A stretch of DNA of 64,000 bases from Cristatella mucedo (lineage: Eukaryota; Bryozoa; Phylactolaemata; Cristatellidae). The notes beneath the pieces were generated by a model. It did no database searches, was not told where the DNA came from, and was given only the letters and a program-made list of their open reading frames with translations. How positions within the stretch are numbered: position 1 is the stretch's first letter; every line of letters begins with the position of its first letter. Location: assembly GCA_009760855.2 (NCBI GenBank), contig WPIO01000021.1:2089001-2153000 (forward strand), in the 5' to 3' direction. The position numbers were made by a program, and so were the translations under genes. Shown in pieces: positions 38,677-64,000 of the stretch.

Positions 38677-39514
38677 GTGCAGGCGCTCCAACTTTTTGAG
38701 CTAAAGTCGTAAACTATTTTCACGTAGTCATTCTAAAGTAATGTTTCGCTTTAGCAAAAAACACTTGCCATAATAATGCTATTACAAGTCTAATACGAGT
38801 CAAGAGAAAATGTAGAAAAGAGAGTTCTCATAATCCGACAATCTCTATTGATCTGAGACGCTTGATTAAACTTGTTTACTATACATCTTAGACTCGAGAG
38901 CTTCACTAAATAGTAGAAACCACGATCATGTTGCTACGTCCACACCTATGAACAAGGCCCAAAACCTGTTCGCATACAAAGCCACCTGCTCCTCTGTCAA
39001 CAAAAAAGACTAAAACGAGCCATTTTATTTTCATAATAATGTTCTTTTACCATGCAAAAATTCTATTTAGTGACAACCAATCCATTGGACAGTTCAATCG
39101 CTTTGTAAGATAAAATGGAGAACAGCTCAGCTGTATTCAATATTCAATTCAAAATTAAAGTGATATAAAGCGTTTCATGGCTGTCCATCGAGAACACGCC
39201 AGAAGACGGAACTCAAAAGGTTTGCCGTAAAGCAGGCCTGTTTAACCAGTCGCTGCTTCATCTTCTGCGATTGGTGTACCCTTCCGAGAAATACAAGTGA
39301 ATAGCTCGCAAAATATCCGACCCTTCGGTTCATCATATCAACTCTTCCTTGACGAAACCTGCACATAAGAAGGGAGTTTTTAAAGATTACTTTAGAAATC
39401 TGAATGAAGACATACTGAGAAGGCATAATTAGTTAAGGGCAAACAAAGTGATTCAGAAATTGGAACACTAAACACTCAAAATCGGCTCTACGAGCATATC
39501 TCCTGATGTATCTG
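38677..39514. other. Intergenic DNA, nothing recognised
   Basis: AT-rich sequence without a supported gene or repeat. Confidence 0.5.
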
Positions 39515-40455
39515 CACGAAACTAGGTGTCCTGTTCCAAAGTGACCTTTCATTAGACAACCACATGAGGTCCACAGTGAAGTCTGCCTAGCAAACATTGC
39601 TGAAATTTGGGCTTACTTGGATATGGATATTATATCTAATTTAGTCCAAGAATTTGTGACATCTCGTCTCGCCTTTTATAACTCACTGTTTGCCGGTCTA
39701 CCGGCCTGTGCATTCTGGTGCTTGCAGTTGGTGCAAAATAACAGTAGTTGTGTTAACAGCCTCTTTTGTATAGCGGTAGAAGAGCCTTAAAGGCTTTCGC
39801 CAGCGCTTACAGCGGCAGCAAAGGATCGGGATATCGGTCGTGAAGAGCAACGACCTTACCTGGTCGGCAATCACGGTCTACCAAAACTCTGCAGCAAGGC
39901 TTATCTGACCTGAGCGTCATAGTTACCACATCACACCACTTCTCGCAGACCTGCCCTGGCCGCTGGCCCCCCAGTCAAGCAATAAATTAGCTTCAAGGTT
40001 CTGTCACTCACTTTTAGGTCCAGACATTCTTTGGATCAAGCCTACCAATCAGATCGACTCCCCACCAGGCTAAGCGTCGTACCACCAGCTTTTCGGAATC
40101 TAACTGTTTACCCATGCCTCGTGCGAATCTCAAATTATTTAGAGATCGAATTTCGTACCGACATCTCTTGACTTGTCCACATTTAAAAGAAACTTATTGA
40201 AAACGCACGTATTTATGACAGCATTTGGTGGGTCCCTGTGATTCGTCTTTTCTGTGCTTATGCGTGCTGACACTGTGCATGCTGCCACTAACCATACTTG
40301 CATGCTGACCCTGTGCATGTCACCATGTTATTCTTGCTGTTTATTGAACATGCTACCACTAACCATGCGATCATGTTTCCGTACCAGCAAGTGTAAAGCA
40401 CCTAGAAAGAGGTTTCTTTGAGGACGCTTTATCAAATGTATTATTATTGTTATCA
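39515..40455 (+). mobile_element. LINE 3' part (copy 9, sense), split by a SINE
   Basis: It starts with the equivalent of LGVIFQSDLSLDDH (CTAGGTGTCCTGTTCCAAAG at 39523-39542), runs through the C-terminal reverse-transcriptase region and 3' UTR repeats, and ends with the hairpin and a short ATT run. Many frameshifts are present. A family B SINE interrupts it at 39739-39881. Confidence 0.85.
39739..39881 (-). mobile_element. SINE family B (copy 1), nested in a LINE
   Basis: On the minus strand it runs from an A-box-like CCAGGTAAGGTCGTTG, through a degraded middle, to the B-family tail with AGCCTTTAAGGCTCTT and CGCTATACAAAAGAGGCT. CAAAA lies on both sides (39734-39738 and 39882-39886) and fits a short target-site duplication inside the LINE codons for LVQNSAARL. 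Confidence 0.8.
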
Positions 40456-40815
40456 ATCTTTTGGAGACCATGCCTTTAGTTCGTATGCTCCCAAAGTTTG
40501 CAACGCACACCCGACTGACGTCACGACATCACATGACGACCACATTTAAAAAGAAGCTAAACACGCATGTACTTATCACAGCATTTAGTGGTTCCTGTGA
40601 TTCATCCTTTGTGTACTTACTCGTATTAGCACTGTGCATGCTGCTACTTACCATTTTTGCATGCTGATCCTGTGTATGTCACCTCTAACCATGCTGTGTT
40701 TACTGATATATTGCATGTTACCACTAATCATTTGACCTCACTTCTCTTACAGCATATGTAAAGTGACTACGGAGTGATTAAGTTCTCTGCTGGGGCTACA
40801 ATTGTATTATTATTA
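40456..40815 (+). mobile_element. LINE 3' end fragment (copy 10, sense)
   Basis: It repeats the end of the LINE (GACCATGCCTTTAGTTCGTA, then the 3' UTR and the ATT tail). It lies directly behind copy 9, giving two LINE 3' ends in tandem. Confidence 0.85.
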
Positions 40816-41513
40816 ATATTAGGATACGCGATATTTTTCTGATATTTTGCTATATTTAAAAGTGATTCGTGAGTTACTGTACTCGCACAGAACCAGCTAT
40901 AGGCTAGGCATGTCTTTCCCAAACTACCGTGCGAACAATTCTTGAAATTAACAAAAATATTTTTCGATCAAAATCTAGTTAAGACTAGTCTTCAATCTGC
41001 TTCTGTTCTCTAAAAATATTTTCACCCGCGTTCAAAGCCTGGTTGTCCTCATATAGCCTTAATATAGCCGTGCTTCGCAGCTGTAATCTCAATTGTGCCA
41101 GTGGTCCTAAAGGAGTTCGGCTGATTTTGTATATCCGACCGGGCTAAGCCTTAACCTTAAGAACCACTGGCCAGTGCGACATATGGCAGGAGTCCCAGCT
41201 AAATAAACAGATTGGAATGAGGCTTTTGTTCGAGCCACATATTACAAATGAAATACTGTAGTACTCAATGACACCACCGATGGCAGGGCGATTCTATCCA
41301 AGCTCCTGCACTGATCGGACAATATGTCCTCTCTATAGGATTACTCTCTACCTTAGGTAGTCACAGCAGTATTCGGTAAGCCACCTCCATTTCTAAAATA
41401 TTATTCTAGATTAACTAGTCGAGTGTGAGATTGACTGATTAAATCTGAAGATTTATATCATTTGATTGAAAGAGTTGCTACTAATAACTCTTAGACCAGC
41501 TGCTTGCTCGATT

Positions 41514-41664
<151 letters not shown>

Positions 41665-42061
41665 TTAAATAAAAAGGAAGACTACCAAAGAAAACAGGGC
41701 TACTAATTTATCGTGCTCATGTTTTTTATTGTTACATACAAACATCTTTACGAAATGAATAGTGTATCGCATTAGTGTTTTTTGCTAAATCAGCTGAGTG
41801 AGAAACTTGCTCAGCTAACTCCTGACCAGGGCGGTGAACTGTGAAAACTTCTGAGGTCGTGACCTGTTCACGACTAGAAGCTTCAATTCTGCAGCCTGGC
41901 AGCAAGTGCGTTACTTGCCGGTCACTCAGCCAGAAAGTAGCTAAGCCTCTAGCCATTCATCCTCATCCTGGTCAAAGGGCGACCAGTAGGGTGACTGCAG
42001 CTAGCTGTTTTATATATCAAAAGTTCCGGGCTGAAAAGTAAACGTGCTAGGACACAGTAAG

Positions 42062-42302
42062 TACAGAAACTAAACACGCATCTATTTATCACAGCATTTA
42101 GTGGGTCAATGTGATTTGTCCTTTGCATGCTTACGCGTGCAAGCACTAACCATATTTGCATGCTGGCCATGTGCATGTCACCTCTTACCATGTTATGCTT
42201 GTTGTCATTGAGCATGCTACCACTAACAACTCACCATAATTTCCTTTTCCGAATATCTAAATCTGAGTTGCTATACAAATTATTATTATTAATATTATTA
42301 TT
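42062..42302 (+). mobile_element. LINE 3' UTR fragment (copy 11, sense)
   Basis: It starts AGTACAGAAACTAAACACGC, continues with the GTGCATG / CACTAACCAT 3' UTR repeats and ends with CTATACAAATTATTATTATT. The final hairpin is damaged; GCTATACAAAT is shared with the SINE A tail. Confidence 0.8.
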
Positions 42303-44206
42303 AAAGCTGATTTATCATATTCATATCGTGTAGTATCGTAGTAAACTCAACTGCAATCCAAAAGCAGCTTAGGCTGCTTCTAAGTGACCTACAGTCGAAA
42401 TGAAATCCGATGTTATGACAAAAGAGCAGAGTGGGTAGTGTGTCTCAACATTGATTAATACGTGATTAAGGGAGCGCACATACTGCCTAAATGCTGCTTA
42501 CGTTAAGTATCTTCAATTAGATGCTTCGGCATAAGTGGAGTCACATACAAGTACTGGCTAATTAAGAATATGTACGGTCCCTCGCTTCCAAAATCAATGG
42601 ACGATAGCATCGGTTTGCATAAGGTAAGGAGAGATAAACTGCCAACAAATATTTAACGAAACATTAGAAATACTTTTAAAAGGCCCAGTTGACCCAATAT
42701 TAAAAAAGAAGTGTCATTGTCACTCCATTTTATCAAAAAATTGCATTATTAAAGAGAATGCTTTATTATATACATATATATATACATATGAGTATTTAAA
42801 ACGCGTGCTAGCGGAACAGATTCAGCATGAGCAGCCACGGGTCGGTACGGACGGGCGAAATAAAATAAGAATGAGCTCTGTAGACAGAAATGGATATCTC
42901 ATCGTCGATTGGCTGGAGGTATGCTAGGCCAAGCATGGTTCACCGTTGCTTTACAGCATCAAATGCAATATGGAACGGTTGGAGAATATGATGCTAAGAA
43001 CAGCCACCCAGAAGTCTGCAAAAAGAAAGTCCACAGTGTAATTGACCAGAAACCAATACGGTTGGATCAGATATCGATGCATGTGCACCATGCTAAGCAT
43101 AAGCATATTAATTAGGACAAAACGATCATTGCATGCCATGTTCTAAATCAAGCCTATTTTATTGAAACTTTCTCTTCAACGCTCGTATGCTATCGAACCA
43201 CTTTGAGGAAGTTATGCCATACACTGTGTTCTAGACCAACCCAGTAATGCCATTAAGACTACTAGACATGGAACACAGAATCTCTACAGAATACATTGGG
43301 ACTAAGCGACCGGTTGTACATTCAGTGGTAAGTTTTTAGACTGTTCTTAGAAATTGCAAAAGAGAGTCCATAACTATGGAAAATTGAGCAGCAACCGGAA
43401 GCAGCAATGAGCATCAAGAAACGAAGTTCTGCAATTAAACAGTGTCGACGCACATTTCTGCAGTGTAGAAACTGCAAAGCAAAAGTTAGCTTCGCCAACA
43501 GCAGTGCAAGCAGGTTACAGGACAGCTGCTCTAAGAAAACACGAGGCCCAGACAAAAAGAGGTTCGTATATTGCATTCATAATACGAAGCCAAGGCAAAA
43601 GGAGACTGGTGGTGCTGCAATAGCTTCACTTGCTGTAGAGGGCCCAATCCGTGGCATACCATGAAGGGTGTAAGAAAATTTCGGCACAAGATAGGGCAAC
43701 CTGTAGAACACATATAACGGCCTGGGACTCATCCAAATTAACTGGGTGCCTAAGAATGGTAATGAAAAGAAGTGAAAATGATGGAGACTCTCGCTTCTTT
43801 CTGAGGTACTTAAACTTCACGAACCAGGTCGCATGTTCAAGTCCTGCTGCACACAATTCTTGATTGTCTCTTTCAGGGTGAAAACCACTAAGCTCTTGTG
43901 CCTCCATAGAAAATAAATGTTTCTAAATCAGCTACATAGTTGAGACATCAGTGACTCTCTAATTGTGTCTACACTTTCTGTGACCCCACATGGTGAGCAG
44001 ACACGGCTAGATTTCTTAAATTTGACGAAAAGCAATTTATGCAAAGCTTAGTGTTAAAGACCCATCCTGAATCTATCCTACAGACAACAAATAAAGGCAT
44101 GGTATAAAGTGATATTTGAGTTTGCAGTTTTAATGGCCTAACGATCGAGGTGAGATACATAAGACCGAAGCTCCATTATTAAATGTAATAAGCTAATCGG
44201 ATATGT
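42303..44206. other. Intergenic DNA, nothing recognised
   Basis: No coding frame with family similarity is visible. A tRNA-like B-box sequence (CATGTTCAAGTCCTGCTGC) occurs at 43832-43850, possibly an old SINE head. Confidence 0.4.
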
Positions 44207-44214
44207 TGCTAATG

Positions 44215-44381
44215 CAGTGGTTCTCATCCTTCCTAATGCCACGACCCTTTAATACAGTTCCTCATGTTGTGGCGATCCCCAGCCATAAAATTTTTGTGTG
44301 CAAAATGTGGAAATGCGTGTTTTCCTATGGCCTTAGGCGACTCTTCCCCCATGGGGATGCGACCCACTGGTTGAGAACTGA
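44215..44381. mobile_element. hAT MITE closely resembling the SPIN family
   Basis: The element starts CAGTGGTTCTCATCCTTCC, continues with ACAGTTCCTCATGTTGTGG and CGATCCCCAGCCATAAAAT, then GTGTTTTCCTATGGCCTTAG, and ends GCGACCCACTGGTTGAGAAC plus TGA. These blocks and their order match the ends of SPIN-type hAT transposons as I remember them, with the centre deleted. TGCTAATG (44207-44214) and TACTAATG (44382-44389) differ at one base and fit an 8-bp hAT target duplication with a central TA. Confidence 0.85.
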
Positions 44382-44383
44382 TA

Positions 44384-44412
44384 CTAATGCATACTGTACT
44401 AATGCATACTAA
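44384..44412. repeat. Short tandem duplication beside the hAT element
   Basis: TACTAATGCATACTG is repeated directly to the right of the hAT element, overlapping its right target duplication. Confidence 0.75.
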
Positions 44413-44524
44413 GCAGCATAGCTTTTTTAAATGGTGCCATGGATCGAATCTGAAGGCATAGGAAGGGTGACTCCCACTAAGCACACCACTTCAGCTCTTA
44501 CAATTGACCACCCTGGACTATATT

Positions 44525-44625
44525 AAGGTTTGACCACGGTCTCGGGCTCAAGCCCTTCAGCATATGTCAAACACCGGGTAAGAGATTAAGTTCTCTTAGA
44601 ATACTATACAAATGAATTATGTATA
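44525..44625 (+). mobile_element. SINE family A (copy 4), head-truncated
   Basis: B-box-like CGGGCTCAAGCCC, CATATGTCAAACACC, then AGAGATTAAGTTCTCTTAGA and CTATACAAATGAATTATG. It lies immediately before a LINE tail in the opposite orientation. Confidence 0.8.
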
Positions 44626-44637
44626 TTTCTTACAGTA

Positions 44638-44720
44638 AATAATAATAATAATATTGCACTTGATAAAGCCCCCTCAGAGAACTCAATCTCTTTCTAGGCG
44701 CTTTACATTTTGCTGATCAC
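44638..44720 (-). mobile_element. LINE 3' tail fragment (copy 5)
   Basis: (ATT)n, the terminal hairpin and a few bases of 3' UTR. It abuts the SINE A copy tail to tail. Confidence 0.85.
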
Positions 44721-45353
44721 ATCTTATGGGCGGATAGATTATTCTAATGAGATATAATAACTTCATACGAACCTATATGAGAGTCACCAGAGGCCAGATT
44801 GACGAGCCACAAAAGTTCTGCAGCAGAAGCGCTACGAAAGGATGGAGTTTTGTTGGACAAGAGTCTAGCCTATATCTCCAAGCAGATGCATCTATTGAAT
44901 ATAAGCAAGACTTCCATATTTCCAAAATTTAAGCAGATAACCAATAGAGATATAAAACTATCGAGATCGTTGAGTATAAGCAGATTTAGTTTTATGCTGA
45001 TATGATATGCTAAGTGTTATGCTGTGAGTACAATCAGGAACAGAGTTCTATTAAGGAGGATGAATAATACAAAAAGATAGATATGTTGATGCTTTAAAGT
45101 ACGATCGGGTAAACAGCTTGGTTATCACTCTAACAAAGCAGCCGTGTAAATGTAAACTGCTGAAGAAACACTGTCATGCTAGCCCACCTCTAATCACTCG
45201 ATTACGGCTAGCCATAAAAAGTAGCAGTTTAGCAAATATGACAGTGAACCCAAAAGTACTAAGACAGAAGGCTCCACTTAAAAACCTATGATAAAGCTGA
45301 TCGTAGCACACAGGTACAAGCATACAAAGTCATACCCAGCTGTCCAAAGAGTT
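44721..45353. other. 3' flank of IFT56
   Basis: This is downstream of the IFT56 stop on the minus strand and presumably includes its 3' UTR. No unambiguous poly(A) signal or other element was found. Confidence 0.4.
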
Positions 45354-58681
<13,328 letters not shown>

Positions 58682-59128
58682 TTCCGCTCGTTCTGGGGTG
58701 AATACTTATTCTTCGCGCTCGGCTCCCGTCTTTAAAAGTCAGACCCGCCCGCGCTCGTCGGCATGCTAACAACGGCCGTGGAGACGCTCACCGCAGCTTG
58801 TAGGAAACTAAGGCCGCGACCTGCAAATATGCCTCACCGCTGTAACGCAGAACGCTTTTTATTTATTTAAAAATATGTATTATTAATTCATTCTTCATAA
58901 TAAATGAGTAAATAACTGGGAAATTAAAACTCCTGTGACGGTTCCGGATCCGGCTAATGGTGGTGCCTAGTAAACAATTCGAGCTCTTCGTTGACTATTC
59001 TGAACGACGATATGAATGCGTCCCGTCGCTAGAGACAATATGAAGCGCTGTAAGCGTTTCCAAAATTTTTTCCCTACTTCCTTTCGTTGGTAGCGTATTC
59101 AGTGCTGACCACATTTACAGACTGGGAC
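58682..59128. promoter_or_regulatory. Shared divergent promoter region of IFT56 and the CRADD-like gene
   Basis: Only about 450 bp separate the two start codons, which point away from each other. The IFT56-proximal part (58682-58860) is richer in CpG. The CRADD-like side contains a possible acceptor (TTTACAG at 59114-59120), so its transcription start may lie in a small upstream exon. Individual factor sites, such as X-boxes of ciliary genes, could not be assigned with confidence. Confidence 0.45.
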
Positions 59129-63479
<4,351 letters not shown>

Positions 63480-64000
63480 GTATGTAATATTGCTTGCTAT
63501 ATCGAAATCCAGAAGCTAGGCTACTGGTATTATTATGTGTGCATAGTGGTTACCACTTGGTTAATGAATTATGAAAGTGTAATGAGTTCTGAAAGTGATT
63601 GCTTAATACCCGAAGACCTCATGAGCCTCCCCTCCCCGACAATTTGCAGTATATTATGTATTGATATAACATATTGTGCATCAGATGTACAGGTCCCAAT
63701 TGGCCCAGGGGTATGGTGCTTGCACTCACTAAACGACCAAGATCGTGGGCTCGAGCCTTGAGGTATATATAGTGAACCTAGATAGAGATTAAGTTCTCTT
63801 GGATTGCTATACAAATGACAAAATACATGTATAAAGTCAGGCTTCGACAAAGTGTACGATATAGCTTGTCAGACTCTGATTATGGCTTCATTCGAGCAGT
63901 ACCTTGACTAAAGTGAGGGAATCCCCAAACTCCCGATCCTCTGTGCAAGTTTGTGCTCGATCTGCTGGTGCTAAAAAATGACAGGCTAACTGTAACAGCA
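63480..64000. other. Third intron of the CRADD-like gene (open at the window edge)
   Basis: The donor GTATGT follows the exon at 63480. The intron contains a family A SINE and then unrecognised sequence. The rest of the death domain is not visible here. Confidence 0.5.
63692..63820 (+). mobile_element. SINE family A (copy 6)
   Basis: A-box-like TTGGCCCAGGGGTATGGTGC, B box GTGGGCTCGAGCCTTGAGG, then AGAGATTAAGTTCTCTTGGA and TGCTATACAAATGAC. Confidence 0.85.

Overview
This is a window of animal nuclear DNA. Split genes have canonical introns, (ATT)n-tailed non-LTR retrotransposons and tRNA-derived SINEs are present, and there are many long (CT), (CA) and (TA) microsatellites. The five genes are metazoan: an SLC16-type transporter, an SPFH/vault-like protein, TOMM40, the ciliary protein IFT56/TTC26 and a CRADD/RAIDD-like CARD–death-domain adaptor. 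The protein sequences are clearly diverged from vertebrates as I remember them. An aquatic non-vertebrate animal (sponge, cnidarian or lophotrochozoan) fits; I cannot narrow it further from sequence alone.

Layout. 1-6579 (+): the 3' part of a monocarboxylate-transporter-like gene, with a decayed CR1/L2-type LINE in antisense inside its last intron. 6580-15393: intergenic, with a second strongly decayed LINE copy (8111-10905), a CpG-rich block and a long (CT)n tract. 15394-26570 (+): an SPFH/band-7 gene whose coding exons join in frame to 399 codons, including one GC-AG intron and a 5-kb intron filled with SINE and LINE debris. 27694-34908 (-): TOMM40, seven coding exons, 334 codons, convergent with the SPFH gene. 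34909-45353: a repeat-rich stretch with at least four sense LINE fragments, nested SINEs and a 167-bp hAT element that closely resembles the SPIN family. 45354-58681 (-): IFT56/TTC26, fourteen coding exons, 555 codons. 59129-64000 (+): the CRADD-like gene, divergent from IFT56 across a gap of about 450 bp, running off the right edge.

The genes form no operon or pathway unit. They serve transport at the plasma membrane, mitochondrial protein import, ciliary transport and apoptotic signalling. The coherent second layer is the mobile-element community. An (ATT)n-tailed LINE (about eleven copies or fragments) shares a terminal hairpin with a tRNA-derived SINE family, which suggests that the SINE is mobilised by this LINE. 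Two further SINE families, a Tc1/mariner MITE and two types of hAT derivative are also present.

Exon limits were read by hand from splice consensus, reading phase and remembered protein families. Every intron phase in the three complete genes closes, which is the main support for the models.
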